The notes under the pieces are model-generated. The model was not told the origin of the DNA. It saw only the letters and a program-made list of their open reading frames with translations, and did no database searches. From Sphingobacterium sp. B16(2022) (GTDB taxonomy: Bacteria > Bacteroidota > Bacteroidia > Sphingobacteriales > Sphingobacteriaceae), in contig NZ_JAAUVN010000004.1 of assembly GCF_012030425.1 (NCBI RefSeq), positions 248,001 to 312,000 on the forward strand: DNA of 64,000 nucleotides, written 5' to 3'. How positions within the stretch are numbered: the stretch's first letter is position 1; the number at the start of each line of letters is the position of its first letter. Shown one piece after another: positions 7,991-16,254 of the stretch. Made by a program: the position numbers and the translations under genes.

Positions 7991-9385
7991 TTATTTTACT
8001 TTCACAATCTGAGCCATTAACTCAGCTTCGCAAACAACTTTTTCACCTACCATAGCTACACCTTTCATTTTAGCAATGCCTCTGCGGATAGGTTCCGTCA
8101 AATCGCATCTAAAAATAATCGTGTCACCTGGACTTACCTGCACTTTAAATCGTGCGTTTTCAATTTTTAAAAATAACGTCAACCAGTTCTCCGGGTCAGG
8201 AACAGTATTCAATACTAGAATACCACCTGTCTGTGCCATCGCTTCAATTTGCAATACCCCAGGGAAAATTGGCGCCCCAGGAAAATGCCCCATGAACAAG
8301 TCTTCATTCATTGTAACATTTTTCAGGCCAACTACATGATTTTCTGTTAATTCTAATATTTTATCAACCATTAACATCGGTTGACGGTGAGGTAAAATCT
8401 TCATAATCTGCACTGTATCATATACAGGAGTCATATTTGGATCGTACACCTTAATCTTTTTTGTATTTTTATCCTTGCGGATTTGCTCTTTGATTTTCTT
8501 TGCAAAAGCAACGTTAGCGGCGTGACCAGGTCTTGCTGCCATAACATGTCCTTTCAATGGTCGACCAACTAAAGCGAGGTCACCCACCATATCTAATAAC
8601 TTATGACGAGCGGGCTCATTCTGATGACGAAGCTGAATATTGCTCAAGATACCTTCTTTTGCAACAGTAACATCATCACGGTTGAACAAATGTGATAATT
8701 TCTTCAATTCCTCAGGAGATGTTTCTTTATCAACGATAACGATCGCATTGCTTAAATCGCCACCTTTGATCAAACCATTATCAACCAACATTTCTAATTC
8801 ATGTAAAAAACAGAAAGTTCTTGAAGAAGATATTTCTTTTGAAAAATCTTCAATGGTATTAATAGCAGCATGCTGACTTCCTAATACAGGCGAATTAAAA
8901 TCAATCATACACGTTAAACGGTAACCATCTAGTGGCATTGCCATGATTTCTACCTTACGTTCAGATTCTATATAATGTATGGCATGCTGAATTTCAAAAT
9001 AATCACGATCAGCTTCTAACTCTTCGAAACCAGCTTCCTCAAATTTATCAATAAATATGGCTGAACTACCATCTAAAATAGGTACTTCGGGTCCATCAAT
9101 TTCAATTAATACGTTATCAATCTGTAAACCTACCAGAGCAGCCATTAAGTGTTCAATAGTACTCACACTTGCGCCATTTTGAGAAATCGTTGTACCTCTC
9201 GATGTATCTGTGACATTATCAGCATCAACCAGTATTTCTGGCTGACCTTCTAAATCAATTCTTTTAAACTTATACCAATGATTTTCAGGAGCTTGCTTTA
9301 TTGTCATAGATACAGTTTTACCTGTATGTAAACCGACTCCAGATATGACCACATCTTGCTTGATGGTTCTTTGTTTTACATTCAT
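7991..9385 (-). CDS. lpxC: Bifunctional UDP-3-O-acyl-GlcNAc deacetylase / 3-hydroxyacyl-ACP dehydratase
   Basis: Fusion of two enzymes. The N-terminal part (to about residue 300) is LpxC, the zinc deacetylase committing UDP-acyl-GlcNAc to lipid A: SGVGLHTGK, STIEHLMAALVG, HKLLDMVGDLALVG and LKGHVMAARPGH hold the zinc and catalytic residues. The C-terminal part (about 310-464) is FabZ: ILPHRQPMLMVDKI and GHFPGAPIFPGVLQIEAMAQTGG contain the His and Glu of the hot-dog dehydratase. The fusion joins lipid A and fatty-acid synthesis, which compete for hydroxyacyl-ACP. The frame is open to 9406; the ATG at 9385 (MNVKQRTI) matches usual LpxC starts and is preferred. Confidence 0.93.
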   Translation of the reverse strand: MNVKQRTIKQDVVISGVGLHTGKTVSMTIKQAPENHWYKFKRIDLEGQPEILVDADNVTDTSRGTTISQNGASVSTIEHLMAALVGLQIDNVLIEIDGPEVPILDGSSAIFIDKFEEAGFEELEADRDYFEIQHAIHYIESERKVEIMAMPLDGYRLTCMIDFNSPVLGSQHAAINTIEDFSKEISSSRTFCFLHELEMLVDNGLIKGGDLSNAIVIVDKETSPEELKKLSHLFNRDDVTVAKEGILSNIQLRHQNEPARHKLLDMVGDLALVGRPLKGHVMAARPGHAANVAFAKKIKEQIRKDKNTKKIKVYDPNMTPVYDTVQIMKILPHRQPMLMVDKILELTENHVVGLKNVTMNEDLFMGHFPGAPIFPGVLQIEAMAQTGGILVLNTVPDPENWLTLFLKIENARFKVQVSPGDTIIFRCDLTEPIRRGIAKMKGVAMVGEKVVCEAELMAQIVKVK

Positions 9386-9425
9386 TTCTAACATATATTT
9401 AATCAAAAACGACCAAAAGGTTCTT

Positions 9426-10469
9426 TTAAGATTTCAAATTTTCCTTTAATAATCGCTCCAACTCCCTGACACGTTTTTCAAGATCAGGTAATTTCGCATA
9501 AATGACTTGCGATCTCATATTGGATTGAAAACCCAATACAGGGCTCCCCGCCCACTTTTTATTCGCTTCGGTAATCGATCTATTGATTCCGGCTTGAGCC
9601 TGTACCTGACTTTTGTCAGCAACAGTAATATGGCCTACAATACCAACCTGGCCACCCAAAATTACGTTTTCACCGATCTTACTACTTCCAGAAACACCCG
9701 TTTGAGCGGCAATTACAGTATTCTTTCCTAATTCTACATTATGGGCTATTTGAATCAAGTTGTCCAGTTTAACACCTTTATGTAATATTGTAGATCCCAT
9801 TGTAGCACGGTCAATAACCGTATTGGCACCAATTTCGATATCGTCTTCAATAATCACGTTACCAATTTGAGGAACCTTAGCATAGGTACCATCATCCTGC
9901 GGAGCAAATCCAAAACCATCAGAACCAATTACAGTTCCAGAATGCACAGTAACATTATTTCCCAGCACACAATCTTGGTATATCTTAACGCCAGGAAATA
10001 AGGTCGTATTGTCACCGATAATCACATTATCACCAATATAAACCTGCGGGTAAATTTTAACATTTTTACCGATTTTTCCACCTTTGCCAATATAGACAAA
10101 AGCTCCGATATAACCATCCTCACCGATGGTAGTAGTATCATGTATATATGACGGTTCTTCTCTGCCTTTTCTATCCAGGCGAACTTCATTATAGATGTTC
10201 AATAATGTAGAAAATGCCGTATAAGCATTTTTTACGCGGATCAACGTTAAAGTTGATTTGGGGGCTGATAATAATTGTTGATCTTCATTAACAATTACAA
10301 TAGAGGCATTAGTCTCATATAAAAATTGCTCATATTTAGGATTCGATAGAAATGAAAGATCCCCTAAAGAAGCTTCTTCTATTTTCGCTAAATTTGAAAC
10401 TTCTACATCAGGATTCCCCTCTATCGATCCATTTAATAAGGATGCTATTTGTTGAGCAGTAAATTGCAT
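9426..10469 (-). CDS. lpxD: UDP-3-O-(3-hydroxyacyl)glucosamine N-acyltransferase
   Basis: Third step of lipid A synthesis, N-acylation of UDP-3-O-acyl-glucosamine. The 347-residue protein has the N-terminal uridine-binding domain (MQFTAQQIASLLNGSIEGN, DLSFLSNPKYE), a long left-handed beta-helix of hexapeptide repeats (about 100-310) with the catalytic His in LDNLIQIAHNVELG, and a C-terminal helix. It is the first gene of the lpx operon. A TAGCTTTG box ends only 4 nt before its ATG, so the operon mRNA probably has almost no 5' leader. Confidence 0.95.
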   Translation of the reverse strand: MQFTAQQIASLLNGSIEGNPDVEVSNLAKIEEASLGDLSFLSNPKYEQFLYETNASIVIVNEDQQLLSAPKSTLTLIRVKNAYTAFSTLLNIYNEVRLDRKGREEPSYIHDTTTIGEDGYIGAFVYIGKGGKIGKNVKIYPQVYIGDNVIIGDNTTLFPGVKIYQDCVLGNNVTVHSGTVIGSDGFGFAPQDDGTYAKVPQIGNVIIEDDIEIGANTVIDRATMGSTILHKGVKLDNLIQIAHNVELGKNTVIAAQTGVSGSSKIGENVILGGQVGIVGHITVADKSQVQAQAGINRSITEANKKWAGSPVLGFQSNMRSQVIYAKLPDLEKRVRELERLLKENLKS

Positions 10470-10473
10470 GCTA

Positions 10474-10481
10474 CAAAGCTA
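10474..10481 (-). promoter_or_regulatory. -7 promoter box of the lpxD operon
   Basis: TAGCTTTG on the minus strand matches TAnnTTTG exactly. Only TAGC separates it from the lpxD ATG. The upstream region is A/T-rich without a clear -33 TTG. Confidence 0.55.
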
Positions 10482-10502
10482 TGTTTTTTTATTATATTTT
10501 AA

Positions 10503-11753
10503 TTATTTTTTAGCTGGAATTGCTATATATCCAAGCTCTTTGGGATAACACAGTACAAACTTCTGCACTTTTTTTGCTAACGCCTCTAAATTCGACAAAT
10601 CTGATGCTTCAGCAATATCGCTAATCTCACCTGTCTTCATCAATATCTTAATCGGGTCATTGTGGCTATCATAAGCACTGTTCTGAATTTCCTGGGTGAA
10701 AACGTAATATTGCAATTCGTCATCACTTACCTGAAAATATTCTTTAACGCGACGATAAACCTCATCCATCAATTCTTTTGAGAAAGGCATATTACTCATA
10801 ATGGTCCGATACAATTCACGGCTCATCAATTTCTGACACATCATACGCAAAATAGAATCTTCATGATGGGCCCATGTCTTAATACCAGACATAATATCAG
10901 TATCATCCAAAAGTGTAAACCAGTCCAAGTGTAAAGCATCTTCTAAAAAATTGTTCTTATCAATTTTTTGAGTCAAAAACCAGTTAAATGCTGGTGTCGC
11001 GAACAATGTGTTGCCACTACTTGCTAATTGCTTTGCCCGTTGCAGTATTTTGATTAATAACTGTTCTGCTCCCACTACGGTTTTATGGAGATATACCTGC
11101 CAGTACATTAATCGACGCGCTATTAAAAACTTTTCAACCGAGTAAATTCCTTTTTCTTCTATAACGATCTGATCATCAACCACAGCTAACATAGCTATAA
11201 TTCGATCATATGAAATAACGCCTTCTGATACTCCTGTGAAAAAGCTGTCTCTATTTAGATAATCCATTCTGTCAGCATCCAATTGACTGGAAACTAACTG
11301 ATGGAAAAATTTTCGGTGATATTTATTATTAAAAATAGTAATGGCCAGATCAAGCTTTCCTCCGAACTCATTATTGATACGGTCCATTAAAAGAGAAGAT
11401 AGTAATTCATGCGAAACCCCATCTATAATCGTATGTTCTAAAGAATGAGAAAAGGGGCCATGGCCAATATCATGCAGCAAAATAGCCGCAAGTGCCGCCT
11501 CTTTCTCTTCCTCACTGATATCGACACCTTTACCTTTTAGCGTATCAATCGCCAACGACATCAAGTGCATAGCTCCTATCGCATGTTGAAAGCGGGTATG
11601 CAGCGCTCCAGGATACACCAAATGGGTCATACTGACTTGCTTAATATAGCGAAGTCGTTGCAGATAAGGATGCTGTATAAGCTCAAAAATCAATCCCGAT
11701 GGAATGGAAACAAATCCATAGACAGGATCATTTAATATTTTTTTCTTATTCAA
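10503..11753 (-). CDS. HD-domain phosphohydrolase (SAMHD1/dGTPase-like)
   Basis: Protein of 416 residues. The metal-binding H...HD...D set is complete: HTRFQHAIGAMHL, ILLHDIGHGPFSHSLEH and SSQLDADRMDYLNRDS. This arrangement is that of deoxynucleotide triphosphohydrolases and related HD enzymes acting on nucleotides; the true substrate is not known. The start is a TTG at 11753 (NKKKILNDPVYGFVSIP), the usual beginning of this family, and no ATG offers a better one. The lpxD gene lies 33 bp downstream on the same strand but has its own promoter box, so co-transcription is possible rather than required. Confidence 0.85.
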   Translation of the reverse strand: MNKKKILNDPVYGFVSIPSGLIFELIQHPYLQRLRYIKQVSMTHLVYPGALHTRFQHAIGAMHLMSLAIDTLKGKGVDISEEEKEAALAAILLHDIGHGPFSHSLEHTIIDGVSHELLSSLLMDRINNEFGGKLDLAITIFNNKYHRKFFHQLVSSQLDADRMDYLNRDSFFTGVSEGVISYDRIIAMLAVVDDQIVIEEKGIYSVEKFLIARRLMYWQVYLHKTVVGAEQLLIKILQRAKQLASSGNTLFATPAFNWFLTQKIDKNNFLEDALHLDWFTLLDDTDIMSGIKTWAHHEDSILRMMCQKLMSRELYRTIMSNMPFSKELMDEVYRRVKEYFQVSDDELQYYVFTQEIQNSAYDSHNDPIKILMKTGEISDIAEASDLSNLEALAKKVQKFVLCYPKELGYIAIPAKK

Positions 11754-12048
11754 TTTATGAATGCATTTCTTCTAACATATAGCGCCAAAACAATAGCTAA
11801 CTTTAATTGTTCATCAAATGAGTTAAAGATGAGCCAGTTTATTTTCCTGTCCTAGGAGTTAAATTATAAATACAAATATAATTAGTTTAAGTGGTTAACA
11901 AGTGTTAAAAATAATAGGTAAAGCTCCTTTTTTATTTAAGTTCGTATAGTTTAAATGAAAATATCAAAAAAAGTGATTATTACTCCAGCTACCTAAACAC
12001 TAAAACAATTGGAATTTAATCGATTTTGATTATAGCAAATATTACAAT

Positions 12049-13602
12049 ATGCAAAAAACACATATACTTTGGGCTGATGATGAAATTGATTTTTTAAAAC
12101 CTCATATACTCTTATTAGAAGAAAGAGGCTATAAAGTCAAAACAGTAAATAATGGAAATGATGCGGTGGATGCTTTTAAAGAAGGTGTTTTCGACCTAGT
12201 ATTTTTAGATGAAAATATGCCGGGTTTAACAGGTTTAGAGACATTAGCAATCTTAAAATCCATTAATCCTACCGTACCTACTGTACTGGTCACAAAAAAT
12301 GAAGAAGAACATGTCATGGAGGATGCCATAGGCTCTAAAATTGACGATTATCTTATAAAACCCGTTAACCCGAAGCAAATTCTCCTGACTATCAAAAAAC
12401 TGACGGAAAACAAGAGACTTGTTAACGAGAAAACATCGATGGCATATCAACAGGACTTTAGAAACCTTGGTATGGTATTAAATGATGATCTGAATTATCA
12501 ACAATGGTCCGAGGCATATAAAAAGCTGATCTATTGGGAGCTTTCGCTCGAGAAACTTGAAGATGCGGGCATGCATGAAATCTTGACAATGCAAAAATCG
12601 GAAGCAAATGTTCAATTCTGCAAATTTATCGAAAAGAATTACTTGAATTGGATGAAAGCTCCAGATCAAGCTCCAATACTTTCGCATCAATTATTTAAGA
12701 AAAAGGTATTTCCGCAATTAACGGAAGATAAACCTACATTTTTCTTTTTAATTGACAATTTGCGTTACGATCAATGGAAAGTGATCAACGAAGTAATCAC
12801 CGATTATTTTAGACTAGAGGAAGAAGATACTTACTACAGTATTTTACCGACCGCGACGCAATATGCCCGAAATGCAATTTTCAGTGGACTGACGCCTTTA
12901 GAAATGGAAAAGCGATTTCCAAAAATGTGGCAGAACGATGAAGATGAAGGTGGTAAAAATTTATATGAAGACAAATTTTTAGAAGACCAAATCAACCGTG
13001 TTTACCGGAAACCTATAAAACACTCCTATACAAAGGTCTTAACCTTAGATCAGGGGAAAGATGTCGTGGACAATCTGAGCAATTTAATCCAGAACAATCT
13101 GAATATATTAGTCTACAACTTTGTCGATATGCTTTCGCATGCAAGAACAGATATGGCTATGATTCGCGAATTGGCAAACAATGAAGCGGCTTACCGTTCT
13201 TTAACCCTTTCATGGTTTGAACACTCGCCCCTATTTGAAGCCTTGAAATGGCTGTCCCAGCGTAATGTTCGAGTGATCATCACAACAGATCATGGAACAA
13301 TTAAAGTAAAAAAACCGAGCAAGATTGTTGGTGACCGTAATACAAATACCAATTTACGCTATAAACAGGGGAAGAATCTAAATTTTATTGACAAGGACGT
13401 GTTCTTAATTAAGAATCCACATGACGCTCAATTACCAAAGTTGCACATGAGCTCCTGCTTTGTCTTTGCAAAAGAGGATTCATACTTTGTATACCCAAAC
13501 AATTACAATCAATTTGTCAATTATTTTAATGAAACTTTTCAGCATGGGGGTATTTCATTGGAAGAAATGATTATTCCTTTCGCTACTTATACTTCCAAAT
13601 AA
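12049..13602 (+). CDS. porX: PorX-type response regulator with PglZ phosphodiesterase domain
   Basis: Protein of 517 residues. Residues 1-120 are a receiver domain with acidic pocket Asp10/Asp11/Glu12, phospho-acceptor Asp54 (FLDENMPG), Thr83 and Lys104. A helical linker leads to a PglZ domain of the alkaline-phosphatase superfamily: FFFLIDNLRYDQW (Asp236), PTATQYARNAIFSG (Thr270), FVDMLSHART (Asp360, His364), TTDHGT (Asp414, His415) and a late QHGGISLEEM. In Porphyromonas gingivalis PorX works with histidine kinase PorY to control the type IX secretion system; its PglZ domain is a zinc phosphodiesterase. No DNA-binding domain is present. No kinase gene is adjacent. Confidence 0.9.
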   Translation: MQKTHILWADDEIDFLKPHILLLEERGYKVKTVNNGNDAVDAFKEGVFDLVFLDENMPGLTGLETLAILKSINPTVPTVLVTKNEEEHVMEDAIGSKIDDYLIKPVNPKQILLTIKKLTENKRLVNEKTSMAYQQDFRNLGMVLNDDLNYQQWSEAYKKLIYWELSLEKLEDAGMHEILTMQKSEANVQFCKFIEKNYLNWMKAPDQAPILSHQLFKKKVFPQLTEDKPTFFFLIDNLRYDQWKVINEVITDYFRLEEEDTYYSILPTATQYARNAIFSGLTPLEMEKRFPKMWQNDEDEGGKNLYEDKFLEDQINRVYRKPIKHSYTKVLTLDQGKDVVDNLSNLIQNNLNILVYNFVDMLSHARTDMAMIRELANNEAAYRSLTLSWFEHSPLFEALKWLSQRNVRVIITTDHGTIKVKKPSKIVGDRNTNTNLRYKQGKNLNFIDKDVFLIKNPHDAQLPKLHMSSCFVFAKEDSYFVYPNNYNQFVNYFNETFQHGGISLEEMIIPFATYTSK

Positions 13603-13603
13603 G

Positions 13604-13611
13604 TAATTTTG
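13604..13611 (+). promoter_or_regulatory. -7 promoter box of tsaE
   Basis: TAATTTTG matches TAnnTTTG exactly. It begins two bases after the porX stop codon and ends 4 nt before the tsaE ATG, giving tsaE a possible promoter of its own with no leader. Confidence 0.5.
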
Positions 13612-13615
13612 CAGC

Positions 13616-14026
13616 ATGATAATCGAAGTCAATCAACTTTCAGAATTAGATCATGCTGCAGAACTACTTTTAAAGTCTTTTCCTGATGATCGTGTATTTC
13701 TCTTTTACGGTCATATGGGTGCGGGAAAAACAACGTTTATAAAAGCACTTTGCAAAGCTTTGCAAGTACAAGACAACACCTCAAGTCCCACATTTTCAAT
13801 TGTAAATGAATATAGCACACCACAGGGCACAATTTTTCATTTCGACTTTTACAGAATAAAAGAAGAAGAAGAGGCCTATGACTTTGGCTATGAGGATTAT
13901 TTTTATTCTGGAAATTATTGTTTTATCGAATGGCCGAATAAAATCCCAAACTTACTGCCTGATGATGCAAAAACAATTGAAATTGAGATTACATCACCTA
14001 CAAGTCGAAAAATAATTATAAAATAG
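13616..14026 (+). CDS. tsaE: tRNA threonylcarbamoyladenosine biosynthesis ATPase TsaE
   Basis: P-loop ATPase of 136 residues needed with TsaB and TsaD to place the threonylcarbamoyl group on A37 of ANN-decoding tRNAs. Walker A is YGHMGAGKTTFIKAL (about residues 31-45); SSPTFSIVNEY and HFDFYRIKEEEE are family blocks, followed by FIEWPNKIPNLLPDD. Length is normal. It lies 13 bp after porX; a frequent neighbour arrangement in Bacteroidota without known functional link. A Sua5/YciO-type gene for the first step of the same pathway is at 26102. Confidence 0.93.
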   Translation: MIIEVNQLSELDHAAELLLKSFPDDRVFLFYGHMGAGKTTFIKALCKALQVQDNTSSPTFSIVNEYSTPQGTIFHFDFYRIKEEEEAYDFGYEDYFYSGNYCFIEWPNKIPNLLPDDAKTIEIEITSPTSRKIIIK

Positions 14027-14087
14027 TTGCGCCCCATGCAACCTTTCCTAAATATCTTACGTCTTCCTAATATAAACTGATTAAATT

Positions 14088-14633
14088 TTGGAAAACGTAA
14101 GTATAGATTCAACATGGAAAAAATGTCTCACTGGAGATAGAAAAGCTCAGTACCATCTATATCAATTTTTTTCTAAAAAAATGTTTGTTGTTTGCTTACG
14201 CTATGCAAAAGACAGCGTAGAAGCGGAGGATATACTGCAAATCGGATTTGTAAAAGTCTTCACTAAAGGACACCTGTTTTCAGAAAATGGGTCTCTCGAA
14301 GGCTGGATACGAAGAATTATGGTCAATACGGCTATTGAAATACAGCGAAAAAACAAAATTGTTTATGTAGAGTCTCTCGATAACGACATTATCCATGAAA
14401 TTCCGAATAACAACGCTACCGATCAGATACATTACAAAGATTTAATGTCAATCGTTCATCAATTACCCATTGGTTACCGTACAGTCTTTAATCTCTATGC
14501 TGTAGAAGGCTATACACACAAAGAAATTGCCGAAATGCTCAACATAAGTGAGGGAAATTCAAAATCACAGTTATCAAGAGCAAGGCAGTGGCTGAAAACA
14601 AGATTATTAAAAATTGAGGCATTTACGTTATGA
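14088..14633 (+). CDS. RNA polymerase sigma-70 family factor (ECF type)
   Basis: Protein of 181 residues with sigma region 2 (FFSKKMFVVCLRYAKDSVEAEDILQIGFVKVF split over residues 28-60) and region 4 (GYTHKEIAEMLNISEG, SQLSRARQWLK). Regions 1 and 3 are missing, as in extracytoplasmic-function factors. The TTG at 14088 is taken as start because no ATG lies before region 2 at a suitable place. The next gene overlaps its end by 4 bp and encodes a single-pass membrane protein, the classic sigma/anti-sigma pairing. Confidence 0.88.
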   Translation: MENVSIDSTWKKCLTGDRKAQYHLYQFFSKKMFVVCLRYAKDSVEAEDILQIGFVKVFTKGHLFSENGSLEGWIRRIMVNTAIEIQRKNKIVYVESLDNDIIHEIPNNNATDQIHYKDLMSIVHQLPIGYRTVFNLYAVEGYTHKEIAEMLNISEGNSKSQLSRARQWLKTRLLKIEAFTL

Positions 14634-15367
14634 AAAATGAAGAAATCGACAAATTATTCCGCGATCATATTGACAAACTTGATATACAGCCTAGCGCTGA
14701 TATCTGGAATAAAATAGAAGCGGATCTTGATGAACAGAAAATTGTACCAATCAAGAAAAAAATAAAGTGGTTAAAACCGCTTGTTAGCATCGCCGCGACC
14801 CTCATTTGTATTGGGATTTTTAGTCTATTGGTCATGAAGCAGTCAGCAAGCACCGTGGAAACCACAAACATTGTTAATCGGAAAAAAGATACAGCTACCC
14901 AAAAAGAACAAAAGGAGCCAGTAGAAGATTTGATAGAAACTAAAGAAGAGCCTGTCCGATTTGCCGTCAAAACTGTACCCGAAAAAACTCAGGATACGCA
15001 AACTGATTATCAAATAAAATCAATGCCACCGAAAATTGCACAGATCAATGAAGCGGTAGCGCTTAAAAAACTAAAAATAACAGCAGAACAACCGATGCTA
15101 GTAGTTGTGGATTCACAAGCACAAATAGCACATGCAATGGAATACATCCCGATCAAACCCATTATTGAAAACCCGGACGAAGAAGAAAGTATGATGGCTT
15201 CAACCAGCGAAAGCAAACAGAATGTTGTTACTAAGGTGCTCAACATTTTGAGCAAAACCATCAATCAAGGGAATGGTTCAGAAGTTCAGTTCAGCAATGA
15301 TGACGAGGGAACATTACAGATTGATCTACTTAATAGTTTCGTTAAAAATAAAAAAAGAAAAAAGTAA
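14630..15367 (+). CDS. Probable membrane anti-sigma factor
   Basis: Protein of 245 residues. A short cytoplasmic N-terminus (about 1-45, with a DIWNKIEADLDEQK helix) precedes one transmembrane segment (about 49-69). After it comes a 175-residue, Lys/Glu/Thr-rich and probably disordered periplasmic part. No enzyme domain is recognised. The start ATG overlaps the stop of the sigma gene (ATGA), so the two are translationally coupled. Size, topology and coupling support an anti-sigma role; no ASD or FecR motif is clear, so this rests mainly on context. The outer-membrane barrel gene follows 22 bp downstream and may be part of the signal path. Confidence 0.6.
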   Translation: MKNEEIDKLFRDHIDKLDIQPSADIWNKIEADLDEQKIVPIKKKIKWLKPLVSIAATLICIGIFSLLVMKQSASTVETTNIVNRKKDTATQKEQKEPVEDLIETKEEPVRFAVKTVPEKTQDTQTDYQIKSMPPKIAQINEAVALKKLKITAEQPMLVVVDSQAQIAHAMEYIPIKPIIENPDEEESMMASTSESKQNVVTKVLNILSKTINQGNGSEVQFSNDDEGTLQIDLLNSFVKNKKRKK

Positions 15368-15389
15368 AACCTAAATAAACTCTTTCCAT

Positions 15390-16184
15390 ATGAAAAAATA
15401 TTTTCTATCGTTCGCAATCATCGGTATCCTAACATCCTGCCTTCTAGTAAAAGCATATGCACAACAGGACAGCACTAAAAAAATTAATATTTCAACAAGC
15501 ATTTTAGGCAAAGAAGACAGTGATAAAATTGATGACAAAAACACACCTGCTGTTTCAAAATATCCAAAAATATTTGGTGGCATCACTTTTTCTCGCATAG
15601 ATTGGGGATTTTCAAGGTTAATTAATGATGGTAGCTTTACATTAAATGAGAATAACGAATTTTTAGAATATAAAAAAGCTTCAAACTTTGGTTTCGATAT
15701 TGCTCAATTTGGCCTTAGGTTCAATGATCGATTCAAAACGTATATATCGACAGGTTTTGAATGGAACTATCTGAGGTTGAAACATAATGTTTTGCTGGAT
15801 CAGGACGCTACTCCTTTGGACTATTCCTACCCGGATGACATCACTTACAAGAAGAATGTATTTACATCAACATACCTACGTGTTCCGTTAACATTTGAGT
15901 TCAGAAGTAAAAGGTTTAAAAATGGTGAGCGTGCGAAACTTGCTGTCGGCGCAATGACCGGAATTTTAATAAAAGGTAGTCAACGTTTAAAAAGTAATGA
16001 ACAAGGCAGCCAAAAATTTAAAGATAATTACAATTTGGCCAGCTTCCAGTATGGTGCCTTTGCGCGGCTCGGATATGATTCAATGGGCGTTTTTGTCAAA
16101 TATTATTTCAATGATATGTTCGAAAATAGTCCTGATCAACAGGGTTTAAATAATTTTACTTTTGGCCTGACGCTAGGTTTTTAG
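15390..16184 (+). CDS. Secreted outer-membrane beta-barrel protein, function unknown
   Basis: Protein of 264 residues with a signal peptide (about 1-25, ending VKAYAQQ). The mature part opens with a polar stretch, followed by alternating amphipathic strands rich in aromatic residues (for example FGFDIAQFGLRFNDRFKTYI, FLR and FEF strands) and ends with FTFGLTLGF, a typical C-terminal strand of an outer-membrane barrel. It is the third gene of a sigma factor / anti-sigma operon and could be a cell-envelope sensor or a target of that system. No ligand can be proposed. Confidence 0.65.
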   Translation: MKKYFLSFAIIGILTSCLLVKAYAQQDSTKKINISTSILGKEDSDKIDDKNTPAVSKYPKIFGGITFSRIDWGFSRLINDGSFTLNENNEFLEYKKASNFGFDIAQFGLRFNDRFKTYISTGFEWNYLRLKHNVLLDQDATPLDYSYPDDITYKKNVFTSTYLRVPLTFEFRSKRFKNGERAKLAVGAMTGILIKGSQRLKSNEQGSQKFKDNYNLASFQYGAFARLGYDSMGVFVKYYFNDMFENSPDQQGLNNFTFGLTLGF

Positions 16185-16213
16185 GGTAGAATAATATTAA
16201 AATGCTTAATTTT

Positions 16214-16246
16214 AAGCCGAATTATAACATTCGGCTTTTTTTATTT
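16214..16246 (+). terminator. Intrinsic terminator of the sigma-factor operon
   Basis: AAGCCGAAT and ATTCGGCTT form a 9-bp stem with a 6-nt loop (TATAAC), followed by TTTTTATTTT. It lies 29 bp after the barrel gene. Confidence 0.88.
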
Positions 16247-16254
16247 TGCAAAAT

